From: Dasyornis broadbenti | Lineage: Eukaryota > Chordata > Aves > Passeriformes > Dasyornithidae | Assembly: GCA_013397935.1 (NCBI GenBank) | Contig: VZRN01011464.1 | Location: 5,988,229 to 6,052,228 of the forward strand | Direction of reading: 5' to 3' | Length of the DNA: 64,000 nt | Part shown: positions 1-12,200 of the stretch, one piece after another | How the letters are laid out: every line of letters begins with the position of its first letter | How positions within the stretch are numbered: position 1 is the first letter of the stretch | Position numbers and translations under genes: made by a program | The notes under the pieces: model-generated | The model's database searches: none | Told to the model about the DNA's origin: nothing | The model's input: only the letters and a program-made list of their open reading frames with translations

Positions 1-3000
1 CAGCCTTACCTCCTTCATGAGTGCAACCGTGTGCAGTAGTGGCAGCCCCAGCAGGGCAGAGTTGCCCTTCAGAGGAAAAGGACCTTGGCAAACTAAAATA
101 ATGGACCTAGAGGTGTGGAATGAGTTTCAACAAAACACATGTGAAGCCCTACACCCAGTCAGAGACCTTGTTGAAGCTCTGTCCTCAGAAAATTTCAAAA
201 CACATGATTTTTTTAAATCTAACCTCAAATTTAGCCATCCTCCAAGTAAGAGGCTGGGTTAGAAACCTCTGCAATTCTCTCCAACTCATTTTTTTCTGTT
301 TCTGTGAATCTAACATTTGCTTCAAAAAAAATACAAAAAAGCAACAAATTAAAAGAGCTTGAGAGGAAGTTAAGTGAAAAACATTCAAAGAAATAGCACC
401 AGTAGCAGATTAAAGATTAGGGCAGAGATTACTCTTGTTCTTCTGGAAAATCAAACTATGAATATGTTCTGTAGTAAGGGATTCTTAGAATCAAGTTCCA
501 GAGGAATTTTTTATCCCTGTGATTATCTCAGTAGGGACTCTTGGATGCTCTGAGTTGCATTCTGATAAGGAAGATGCCTTGAATCTCTTCTGGTCTTTTC
601 TTGTGATGCAGTTGTAGCTTTTGGTCTTTTACTATTGGTATTGAGTTTGAAGGCCTGGCTATGCAAACGTCCTCCTTGCAATCCCCTGCATCTATGGCTG
701 TCCTAAAGTCTTTATCTGCCATAGAAGTTTGGTTTCTGTGTCACAGCACTGCTCTCTGACTCAGTAATCCTGTGGTGTCTGACTACCAAGAACCACGTAT
801 GGTCCCTTTTGGGGTTTCCTGCAGCCTGCATTTCTATAATTTCTAACTTTTTTTTTTTTTGCTTTGAGAGACATAAGAAAATTCTTCTGTGGTTTCATTT
901 AAGAACACACATTACAGAGTAAAACTTGCTTTATTTTGTATAAAATATAGGCTTTTCCATTGTTCTCACTTTGTTATTTTTGGATGTCAGGAGCATTCCC
1001 GTGCAGTGTGCCAGTGTGTTGGCAGATACTGAGCTAACGACGTGAAGTGCTTCTGCATAGTGAAGGGTGAAGAATACCAGGCTAAGCTTTCAACTCTCTC
1101 CCTCACCCCTAAATAGAAAACAGCAGTGCTTCGTAAATGCTGTGAGCTGAGGGTTAGACTGCTTCTTTGGTGAAGGAAAACTGGTAGAAATAGCCAAATG
1201 ACAGCTCGCCCTGCAGCACAGAGCCAAAGCAAATAGCTTGAGACCATATTGCAGGGCAGTAGCCTGCGAGTCTGGCAGTCCAAAGCTACTACAATAGACT
1301 CAAGTTTCTTCCAGGTCGTGAGCTAGAGGATTCTTAGAGCCACTTCAGCCCGTTTAAAAGGAAATAAATTGCACAAGTATGTTTTTCCAGTGCAAACACA
1401 CATGCTGAGCCATGCTGCCCAGTATGTAATTGGTGTAGCACAAGTACAGATTTGGAACATCAGTACCTACCTTTCTAACCTTCCTTTTTGAAACTGATTT
1501 TAGACCCAAATAAAGGGAATAATGAGAAATACACATGAGAGAAGATGGATTATATTGTTATTTTTATAACTGTCATAATTCATGCTTATCTAATTCATCT
1601 CCAGTCCAGGTATCTTGCATGATGTGGTTAATTTGTCTGATGACTTCCTCGCAATCTTTGATTTTTATGACTGCATTTATTGTTTCCAATACTGGATTAA
1701 AGTCAGAACTCTCCTGATACAGAGAAATTTTTTTGGTGCTGTTTCTTAATGCCATGCAAAACAACTTGGTCCATTAATCAGTCTTCAGCTGTCTGTTGAG
1801 AAAAAAAGTTCAAAATTTAAAACATATTTGTAATATAGTTGTGCTGTTCACATGTTTTAGCGTCATTCTTGTCCATTATTAAGCTAATATTTGTGGCTGT
1901 GAGCTGCCCAGTAAAGATTTCAGCATGAGAGAAATGTAATTAGATTGTGCTGTACAATCTAGATCTGTGTTGTCATGAGTAAAATTGTTATTAACAACAA
2001 TGTACAGCAGTTGTAATAAGACAAAACTAAAAAAACAGATTGCTAAAATGTATTATTGAATGTAGTACATTCTCTAAGATTTATGTCCTTGAACAAATGC
2101 ACTAGAAATATTCTGTTGTCACTGTCATCTCCAAATATTTTTCTGGTGTGTCTACAAAATACATGTTCTGTGACTCTGATCCCTGCATGCTACTGCTATT
2201 TAGACACCTAATAAGTCATTGGGATTTGAGATAAATACCAAGGGACTATCAGTGGCTGTGTTTGGCTGGAATTGTATTGAGGTCTATGAAATTTTAGTTT
2301 TCACTCACTGAGGATCTAGCAGACAGTCTACAAAAACCAAGGGCTTCATGCTGGCTCCTTTACAAGTGTAGCAGTTCAAACGGAGTCTGGCAGTGGATTA
2401 ATAATGTGACTCATGGATGTGACAGTCACTGGGACCTTGCTATAGTCATAACCAGACTGGAATGTGAGAACTGTAAATCATAAAATTGTCTGAAAATACA
2501 TGAAACCTTATTGACCCGATGACAGAAAAACAGTTTAAACTTGTGACATCCCCCTTGCTTGTTTTATCAAGTTTATAAGATTTAAGGGGCAAGTTCAGGG
2601 TGAGAAGAAACTAGTGATGAGATGAGCTTTTATTTTTGCTATGTGAAGACAATAATTTTAAGCATACATTGTTCATAAATCTTATTCAAATCTGTATGGT
2701 TTCATATACTCATATTAAAATTCACAAGGTTTAAGAACTGTTGTACCCAAAGGGATCATAAAGTACACTTACTTTTTTCACATAAAAAACAGAATAAATC
2801 TCCAAGCTGGATTTTTTCCAATTCATCTTTTTTCATTTTATTTTACTTTTTGAGAGCTCGACATACTTTAATTTTTATGAGAACTTACAGTCCATTGATG
2901 CAAAAAGACACACAGTTCACTGCATGATAATCATTGGTGTGAGCTAGCATGCAGTGAGATGATGTATTCCAAGTGAGGAAAATTATAAAATGTAAAAATA

Positions 3001-3208
3001 GTTCTTTAGGTAGCATGGTAACCTATGTATCAGTGTTTGGCATTGATTATGTGTTTCTTAATTCTGTATTTTCCCTGTGTCACTTCAATTTTCTCAATAT
3101 CTGCCTATTTCTAAGATGGATTTTGTTTCATGGAGTCCCTTTCCAACAATGATGTTCTCTATATGAAAGTAGATTTCCGTAATAACCCATTTTTTGTGAC
3201 TAAAGATG
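1..3208. other. Non-coding AT-rich DNA
   Basis: Nothing supportable beyond short T runs (851-861). The minus-strand open frame at 1573-1764 is blocked just upstream by an in-frame stop. A small 8-bp inverted repeat, TAGATTGT/ACAATCTA, lies at 1941-1961. Confidence 0.6.
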
Positions 3209-3239
3209 AGGATGATTTCTATCCCATAGAAATCATCCT
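3209..3239. repeat. Perfect 14-bp inverted repeat, 3-nt loop
   Basis: AGGATGATTTCTAT, loop CCC, then ATAGAAATCATCCT: the arms are exact complements, 14 of 14. No transposon context is visible. Such short perfect hairpins often come from template switching during replication. Confidence 0.95.
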
Positions 3240-4017
3240 GGTTGCACTTGATTCAAGCTAAGTAACAGCCCTGAGCAATGTTTGTAGCAGCCCAAGACCT
3301 ATCCGAGAGCAGATCCAGCCAGACAAACTTTCTTAAGCTCTGACCTTCTGCCTGGTCTTTCAGGTGTTGGGAGAAGGGGTCACCAATTTATGATGATACT
3401 AGCAACAGTTCTTTTCTTTTTTAACATCAGTCAAAACAGTTAATCCACTGGCAAGGCAAAACATTTTCTAAATATTTGCTACATTTCTGGATATGTGGAG
3501 ACCTGTCATCAGGATAAAGTGTCTCTTAAAAATTTCCCATTCACAAAAGCTCTTTGGGAATTAGATCACTTGATTCTGTAAATAATAAAAACGTATCCCT
3601 GACTTGAAGGTCTACCTGGATTGAAGGGCTGAAAAAACAGATGATCTGATATCTTAAAGATAACTGCAGAAGTAAATTCTTATCAGATTTAGCCATAAAA
3701 GAGCTCCACAGGGAAAGAGAGCTCAAGACACATATCTGCTTAGAACAAGAGATCCTGTTATTCTAAAATTCAATGACTTACAAATCCCTGAGGGTTTTAG
3801 TTAGAAAAAACTCCAAAACACTTGTATCAATCTCTTTATTACAGGTAAAATTTTTGAAAAGTAGCAATAATTAATTATATGGTTTTAACTTTCAAATGAG
3901 CTCATCCATACAATCTGCACACCAGCCATAATTTCTCTGTTATGAGAGGATACAAACTCTATTCTTAAAATACCGATTTAATTTTAAGCTGTAAGTTAAC
4001 TAAATATTTTCTTTACT
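3240..4017. other. Non-coding DNA before the CR1 tail
   Basis: Unique-looking AT-rich sequence. No gene, RNA or named repeat seen. Confidence 0.55.
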
Positions 4018-4219
4018 GTGAGGGTAGTGAGGCAACTGGAACAAGTTGGCCAGAGAAGTTGGGGATGATGGCATCTCTTATAGTGTTCAAGGCCACATTG
4101 GATGGGGCTTTGAGCAACCTGGTCCAGTGGAAGTTATCACTGCCCATGGCAGCTGGGTTGGAACAAAGGGATCTTTAAGGTCCCTTCCAACCCAAAACAT
4201 TCTATGATTCCATGATTAA
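4018..4219 (+). mobile_element. CR1 LINE 3' end
   Basis: Seen: a 5'-truncated copy matching the avian CR1 3' end in order: 'ggcaactggaacaagttg', 'gtgttcaaggccacattgga', 'tggggctttgagcaacctgg', 'ctgcccatggcagctgggtt', then 'ggtcccttccaacccaaaac' and the terminal 'attctatgattccatgatt'. CR1 elements insert by target-primed reverse transcription, usually with 5' truncation and no clear target duplication, which fits the abrupt 5' edge near 4018. The copy is diverged and does not code. Confidence 0.95.
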
Positions 4220-4520
4220 CCTGCCATTTGGAAACAGTAGGTTAAATATATCTTTGAGTAAAATATAAGTTTGGATGGCAAGTTTACCTTTGCCTAAGCA
4301 ATTTCTTAAAACACAAAAATTATTTTCAATAACAAAGTAAATGAGGATGGTGTCTGAAGGTGAAGAGCTGTGCCTATTACTTAGGCAGTGTGTTAGAAAG
4401 TTTGCAAAGCATCCCTATGCCCAGTAGCTTTGCCAGCACTCAGTGCTACTAAACTTCTCCAAATAAATGAATGGAGTCCATCCTAAAGTTGTTTTGTGGG
4501 GGGGGACACCAGAAAGAGAT

Positions 4521-4549
4521 TGAATTTATGTTTGAATGAATTTATGTTT
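4521..4549 (+). repeat. 13-bp direct repeat
   Basis: TGAATTTATGTTT occurs at 4521-4533 and 4537-4549, separated by GAA, giving a 16-bp tandem period. Confidence 0.9.
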
Positions 4550-5004
4550 CATTATGAAATGAATGTTTCCAAAACAGTTTGGTCTTAGAAATTGCAGGTG
4601 ACCAAGCTATTAATGGGATCCTTTCACACTGGGTTGTGGCTAAATAGTGTCTACCCTTTGTACACAGCCAGGAAGTAAAACAAGAACTTTCAGGAGAAGC
4701 AGGAAACATTGTGTTGTTAAGTATCTGTATCTATGCACAAACCCAAACATATCTAGACGAAATCTGTCATTCATATCTGTACATTGGCAGTGGAATTGTG
4801 AAATGTATGCACATACAGTCTGATGAATTTTTGTGAATCTGAAAGTTTATCAACAGAATTGACCTTTTTTTTGTGACGTCAGATATTAAAGGAATACAAG
4901 GACTCCAACATTCTTTATTCAAGTCCAAATAGACACTAATTTGTAAGAGAGGCATTCATTTATTTCAGTAAGGTCTAGGAAATTATCTTAATGCACTCTG
5001 AAAT

Positions 5005-5215
5005 AAACTTTGATTACATTCTTCTCGGAGAGAATTTAACCTACAGCTGATTGATAACAAGAGAGGCAGCAGGAGTCTATGGGGTCAGATTTCGTGATTG
5101 TGTTTGGAGAGTTGCGATTCCCTCATCGCAATAATCTGTTTTGGCTTAGTGTTGACAAGTAGCATCATCTTGATTGTCACCAAAGCTGTTGCACAGTTCT
5201 CAAGCCTGGGAAGAG
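5005..5215. promoter_or_regulatory. Candidate conserved non-coding element
   Basis: Unique-looking sequence that is not repeat-like and keeps several CpGs (ctcgga, ttcgtg, ttgcga, atcgca) in a CpG-poor background. It holds a 7-bp inverted repeat, TTGCGAT (5112-5118) and ATCGCAA (5125-5131), spaced by 6 bp; the TTGCG core resembles C/EBP-type half-sites. It also has 'tgattgataac' and 'ttgattgtcacc' motifs. Function is inferred from texture only; conservation cannot be seen from one sequence. Confidence 0.2.
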
Positions 5216-6489
5216 AAAAGACTAGTATTTTAGAACAAATATGGTAATCATTTCTATTGGAAGGTTAATGGCCTCTTCATTTGTTTTCACAAAATAAATA
5301 CCAAGATTTTTTCAATTTCCAGTCTGTTCACTCAATCACATTCTAGCTAAAACACTGCAAAATTAGTTTCATGTGAGTGGAGTTACCTCTAGGGGATTAA
5401 TTGCTGAAAACAGATGTAGAAGATCTCCCCAGCCTGACTTGTTGTCGCTGTTCTGCATCAAAATCCTGTCAAGAGGAGCTGGCTGAGGTTGCTCTTTGTA
5501 AGGGATGCTCAGCTCTCAGCCCTTAGGCCCTGTGCCTGTTAGAAGAATGACAGGAGACAGACAATGTCTGCAGGGAAACCTGACTGGCTTTTCATACTAT
5601 AGCAAATACCCAGATGATCCTAGAACTGTCTGTCACCATTCAGCTTCCTTAAGGCTGCAATTTATCCTCTGGCCTTGTTGACGTCAGTGGGATATATGTT
5701 TGTGGTGAAAAATAAAAATATTACCTTTTTTATTTCTTTCCTGGACTAAAGGAAAGGAAAACTCACAGATTACATGTGAGTACTTGTGACACTTGAGAAT
5801 CAGATGAAATACTTAATAACACTTCTTCCCACCTTCTTTCCTATTCTCCGTCCTTTCCTGCAACCATTATTAGGAAACAGATACACACTAAAAAAATTTG
5901 TGCTACAGCTGAGTCTCTACTGAGAGCTGGGAGGTGAAAGAGGGAACAGAAAAAACAGTTCTTTCTTAATTAAATATTTAATTTAAGACAAAGATGAATA
6001 CAGTTGTACAACTTTTACCTCTGTTGGAGTAAAAACACATTTCAAAGGAATATCCTTCAGGTTTTTTTCTTTTTTATTCTTTTAATGAATCAAAAATCAA
6101 ATATTCTCAGAGCCTTGTTCATAGCAGTAATTAAACACATTCTTAGATTTTTCTTTACCCAATGTAACAAGCCAAGTATAGAAATATTCTTTGACTGGAT
6201 TTATTTGGGAAGCAAGAATACATTTCTATAAGAACAGTTGACTAAGAAGGCTCGTGTAAACAATTTTAGCAGCTTTCTTTAGTTCATTTTTCAGTTTTTG
6301 GTTTGTTTGGGTTTTTTAATCTAATTCTTTGAGTGATAGCCTTCACGGTGCTTGTCAATCATGTGCAGAGTGATTTGAGAAACACCCTAAATTGGAATGA
6401 TTTTATTTCTCACCATGCTTTCTTTAGATATTAATGATTATGGCCTGTCTTTAAAAACAATTTGTCTACAAGTTTAACAATTTAAAACT

Positions 6490-6720
6490 AGTCTTCTTCA
6501 AAACAAAGACCTTATCTTATCCAATTAGTTGCTGCTGAATATCTCAGTGATGCAAATCATTATATGTAATTATGATTTATATTGTTACGTGTCATCTCCA
6601 TTCTTGCTGTTTAATGGCCCAGTCGTTATAAATTAGGCTGAAAAGGCTTTGAAAAATTCAATTAATATTTGTCCTCAGTATTCAACATCTTTCTTTCCTC
6701 TTCTATATAAGCAGCAAATC
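6490..6720. promoter_or_regulatory. Candidate conserved non-coding element
   Basis: A non-repetitive stretch dense in homeodomain-type cores (ccaattagtt, gtaattatga, attcaattaatatt) with 'tgatgcaaatcatt', an octamer-like site. This resembles developmental enhancers but also ordinary AT-rich DNA. Confidence 0.15.
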
Positions 6721-7545
6721 ATTGTTTCACCAACTCTTTGTAACAAAACATGTCTTAGATTATCTCCCTACCAATTTAAAAGAGTTTGTCACTTATACAC
6801 ATCCCAAGAAAAGCTAGAGCTCTTATAATTAATGCTAAAATAAAGAATATTGGAAAGGCTTTGAAAAGTCCCTGTTTCGGGTTTAAATCAATCTCTTTTA
6901 TGTGAAAGATTAAAAGTAAATCTTTCTGGAAGAAATTATTCCTATTGTGAGTCCTTTGCATCTTTTCTACAACATCTGGGTTTTATCACTAAAGTCAGAA
7001 AATTAGAACAGCACTGTTTTTCTGTATCATCTCATTACCTATTTCTGGATGAGCAGAAGACTTTAACATTGCCATTCACAGGTTTTTTGTTTTCTCATTT
7101 GTTTGAACTGTTCTTTAGTTCTTGGAAGCTCTTGCTGCTGGGGGGAAAAAAAGAAAAAGGAGACCAAAAAAAGGAGAAAAAGAAAAGAGTATTCTTTTTC
7201 TCAAAACTTCTGGCATCCCAATCAGACACCTAATGTCTCAAAATAATTTAAAAAAAAATTAAATCTAAGGCTGCATAACCAGCCCTAATGCTAATTTGGC
7301 CCTTTTCTGAAAGGCATAGATGTTGGACTTCAACTTCTATGCAGTCTGAGTGAAGCTTCAAATCATGATATGATTTCTACAGCAGAATTAGGAAGCCAGT
7401 TACTAGGCATGAGAATGGAGCACTTCCCTTAACATTACTGTACAGTGAATGAGAGTGTTAGAAAAAGTGTCAGCTGAAGACATTTTTTGCCTCATTAAAT
7501 TATATTTTGTATCTTTTGGGTTTTTTTAGTGCTCTGCAGTGTGAC

Positions 7546-7566
7546 TTTTCTTCTTCTTCTTCTTTC
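7546..7566 (+). repeat. (TTC)n
   Basis: Five perfect TTC units within a T/C stretch. Confidence 0.9.
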
Positions 7567-9240
7567 ACCCATCTGTTTTTCATATAAAAGAGATCCATTA
7601 TCTAGTGTAGTAAGTTATTTTAGTTTTACAGGAGTTTGGAGAGGCTTTAGCTATGTTAATCCTTCTTGTTTGTGTCTGTCCAGGATAACCTCCAGGTTTT
7701 TTTTCAGGTCTAGCTTTCTGCTAATTTCCTTTTTAAAAAGAAAACTCATATGAAAATGCCTGGGTTTGACTTGTACAATATTTTCAGCACTTTTTAGAGT
7801 AACTCCAGCTACATGCTGGTGTATTTTGCAGCCCACAGGGCAACCAGCTGGCTAGAAGCCTGTGTTATACATGGAATGTCTGAAAGATGCCCTTCGCCAG
7901 GATCAGGAGTAGCAGTCCTCACTTAGTGTATATGTATTTACACAAGCATTTAGAGTTCTTGCCTGTACTTGATACATGCATCAGGCAGTTTCAGTCACCT
8001 TCTGTAAAATTAATATCATTGTTCTTTGTGTTACATCTGAGCTCCAGGCTAGAGTTGCCTTCAAAAACACAAAGTGAAATGTCTTTGGGTGGAGACTGTA
8101 CTGAACTGAGACAGCAGCAGTGTGTAAGGGAAGAGACACAATTGCTGATTTGCCCCAAGTGACTCTACAGGTTTGTGAAAGGCAAATGCCACTGCCCAGA
8201 CCAAGCAGTCTGAACTTAATGAAATTTATTAATATGGCCCTTACTTCCTTTGTACATGATTAATAATTCAGGGTTTGAACATGCCTCACTTTTAGTCGGT
8301 CAAATATTATTCATTCAGCTACAGCCACCTGACTCCAAAGCACTATGGAAATACAGTGTAGGCAGTTCAAATTTAGTGATACACTAAAAGAAATTAACAG
8401 GAGAAAACAAATATAGGAACACTAGCTACTAAGTTTTTGTATTCTGCAAGAAAAGCCTAACAAACCAGGGCATTCAACTTTTTGAAGAAAACATTCATAT
8501 TGACTCAGGATTTTGTCTTCAATCTATTCTTTACTTTTCCATGTAATTCCTCTTGCATAATAAAATAAAAATAGTACCATTTTAAAGAGAGTTTATTCTG
8601 GTGAGAGGATGTTTATTAAGCAGATTTACTGCTGTGAGGCAGTATATTTTTTCAGTCTTTAGCCTCCTGGAGAAAACTAACCAGATTTTTTTTTTTTTCT
8701 AGGGCAAACTGAGTCTTTTTAGAATGTGCCACAGCTTTGATTGCTTTGTTTTATTGAGGACATGGGCCGTTGAAGAATTCCAGCAGGTTTTAATTATACC
8801 TTGTGTATTTTATTCTTAGGAAAACACTAGTTGATACTAAAATAGAAAAGAGTTAACATATACACATTTCCTTGGCAATTCTAGGGGATATGAACTGGCT
8901 ACATTTCCTGGAAATCTTAGGACAAAGAAGCTTCTATTATTCTGCACAATACAGACATGAAACAAAACTGTCCTTATTTACCAGTAGGACATGACCACTG
9001 GTACAAGCATCAGCTTGGATGTCAATATTAACACTCCACTTGTGGAAAGTGCCTGGAGGAATATCAGCATATATATCCAAATCCTAAACTATTTAGTGTT
9101 TTTGTTAAGAAAGATTCTTTCCTTGAGCTATCCTGGTTTAAAGGTGACATTACTATAGCAGTTGGAATTAGTGAAGAGGTGGGTAAAGAAAAATAACTAC
9201 ATTAGAACTTCTGCAGGCTGAGTGTATGAAACTCAGATTT

Positions 9241-9264
9241 AAAAAAAAAAAAAAAAGAAAAAAA
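9241..9264 (+). repeat. Poly(A) tract
   Basis: Sixteen A, one G, seven A. Confidence 0.95.
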
Positions 9265-12200
9265 TGTATAAACAACTTTAATTTTAAATATCATACATAC
9301 CCATAACAAAATAAACTGTGTCCTCACCCTAAGTTTTCCTTTAAATCTTATGAATATAATGAAAGAAGTGACACAATTTAAACTTGAGCTTAAAAGATGG
9401 AAACTCACGATACCTGAGCTCACCTGAATGCTTGGAATCTTCTTCAGGTTGTATGGAGAAACCAAGAGTTTACAGGAGGATTTGCTATATGGGGAAAGCA
9501 TTGATAGATAGCAAGTAACTCCTGGTGAAATATAAGATGTACTTATGCCACGTGAAATTACGGACAGTAAATGGTAGCTTCTGACGCGTTGAATATGGAA
9601 GTACTAAGTACAATGAAATCATGTTACCTTTACGATATATGTAGCTAGAAAGACCAATATTGGAATAATATGTCATGTTCAAGTACAACTGTATTATAAG
9701 ATATTAATAAAGTAAAAAGGGTTCACTCAAATGCTCTCTATAACATTCATTGCACAGCTAACTTTCTGAACTAATACCAAATGATTTTTTTTTATTCTTC
9801 AGGAATTTTCAGGGTTTAAAATACTTTCCTTCTTTTGCTTCAAAGCATAAACTGACCTCTTTCTTTTGTTCTCTGTCATTACTCCCCCTCTGCTCCCCTT
9901 GACAGGATCAGAAGTGTCTGTTGTCTAGGGCACCAGCTCGGGATGGAGAAAACCCACAGTCAGAAAACTCCCTGCAGAGGGAGTGTTGATACATCATTAA
10001 TCTATCACTTTAGCTGGTGAAAATGAACCACAGAAAGTGGCAAAGAGCAAATGCTCTGTGTATAAGACAGATTGTTCCACAAGGGTTCTTGCACAGACAG
10101 AGTGAACATTAAAGCTACCGCAGACTAAGTTAATAGCGTACATGAGAGTTGTCTTTTGAAGAAGATCACGTGTGAGAATAATTGTTTATTCATTGATCCA
10201 GAGGAAGAACAAGAGAAGGATTCAAGAGATAAACCAGTGTGGGCTGTGCAAGGCACAGGCTTAAATGCCCCTGCATGTGAGAGCTTGGCTCAACTGGATC
10301 CACATTCCTTATATTTTTTTTCTGCAACAACTTTCCTCTTTATACCAGGAAGATATTTTTAACAAAGTATTTTGGGGAAAAAAAAAAAAAACAAAACAAA
10401 CAACAAAACAAACCACTCACTTTCTAAATTCTAATGTGTTAAATTTCTACAAGCTTACATTTTCTTTTAAAAACCTTCGGTTGAAAACTTCCCTGGCACA
10501 TATATCCCAGTCTGTGAATTACAGAAGCTCACACTTTCTAACTTATTTTTCTGCATTCATCAAGAAAATGATGAGTCAAACTGTGTAAACAGGGAGTCAT
10601 TCACAGGCACTGTTTGCTGTCTTTTGAGCACGGGTGAATTTCTACTATTGGGAGGTAAAGACCCAGGTGTGCCTGTTGCAATCTCAGGTGCTTACCCGTT
10701 TTGGCCATTGTATGGACTATCTTGCAGCAATTCACATAGCAGGGGTTTAGAGCAGCAGGAGGATGAGTGGTACCCTCTTCTTGGGAGACAGGCTGTTGTT
10801 TCAGCTCATCTGAACCTGTTTTGAAAAGAAAACACAGACAGAAATTCATCTATTGAGGTTTTTTCTTCCTCTACTTCTGTAATGCAAAGAAGGGCACCTG
10901 TTTGGGTAGTGGGTGGGGTATTTGATTCTGGGTAGATATTCATAGTGTTTCTTGGTTTATTTATCTTCTGACATTCCTTGTGCTGGTGCTGTTGCTGCGT
11001 GACTGGAATAGATAAATGATTCTTCAACTCAAAACATTTCAAAATAACCTGTGGCTCAGATATATAATACTTAATGTTTCTTAAATGAAGACTCCAGGAG
11101 GATGCTCTGGCTTTTGGGGCTCTTGGAAAACAAAGTTCTAGGTGAATGGCCTTTGACTTCTTTATTTTTTTTTTCTTTAAATATCAAAATTTTGGCCTGT
11201 TTGACTGTTGAGCTTTTGATTTCAGCACATGTCATACCCAGCAGGAGACAAACACAATAAGAAGAGATTAAAGTATTTCCATCTGCTTAGATAACTTAGT
11301 CATGATTAAATAGTAAAAAAAAAAGTCATTTTACTCAGGCACCCGGGAATTGCAACATAATTTTAATGCAGTCATAGGAATAAACACTATAAAATTGTAT
11401 TGGTTTATTGCTACTGGCAAAGCAATCTTGTTTGATTTCCTTGTCAACTACAATGTCTTGGACAACTTTGAAAAACATCTATTTTGTTAACTACTCACAG
11501 AAGACATTTATAGACCTGCTCTTATGTCTGCAATTCATATTGAACTGGAATTGTTTGGTGTTTCTGGGAAAGGAAAAACGCCTCTAAACCAAAAACTTTA
11601 TAATTCCTGAATTGCCTCCTTTATTGGAACTTTGCGTACTGTTCTGTTGAAGGGTAGTAAAACCAGATTTCTACAAAAACAGCTGCTTCTTTTATCTGAA
11701 AATTGATGGCTTGCCTGTAGTACTTCTAAGTTTTCAGGAATGATTCACAATTCATGTCAGTAATTGTTGGACCATGGAGCACAGGAGTTATGAACCAAGA
11801 TCTTGGTAAACCAATTTCCTCTGTATGAACATGGTAGGGGTTTTTCTAAGAGGAAAATTTGCAAACACTTGGCATGTAATTCTCATACACAGGAATGATT
11901 GGTATTAGACTTACATCTGATGATTTTTTCTACTCTCTGTTGAGCTAAACCCTGCTTTGAAATTTGATTTCAGTAGCAATTTCTCTTGAAAGTACTGTAA
12001 CTTTCTAAATATATGGATAGTTATTGAAAATGCTCAGTGTAGAGCAGAAAGTGTCTTTTATTGAACTCAAAGGGTCCATTAAGGTCTGTCTTACACTTCT
12101 GGTAGTATTTTGGATCCAAATAGAAAGGAAGGACAGGCACACAAGCAGGACCGTGGTCAGGAAATACACAGTAACAAAACTACTGATTTTCTGAACACAC

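Larger units (their letters stand above)
4220..9240. other. Non-coding AT-rich DNA
   Basis: Contains a G run near 4498-4505, the 4521 direct repeat, candidate non-coding elements at 5005 and 6490, a purine-rich stretch at about 7141-7190 and the TTC repeat at 7546. No gene seen. Confidence 0.55.

Noticed and set aside
1573..1764. Minus-strand frame ending in DKHEL, like an ER-retention tail
   Set aside because: A good splice acceptor lies upstream, but an in-frame stop (TAA) falls between it and the frame, and no signal peptide or family is visible.
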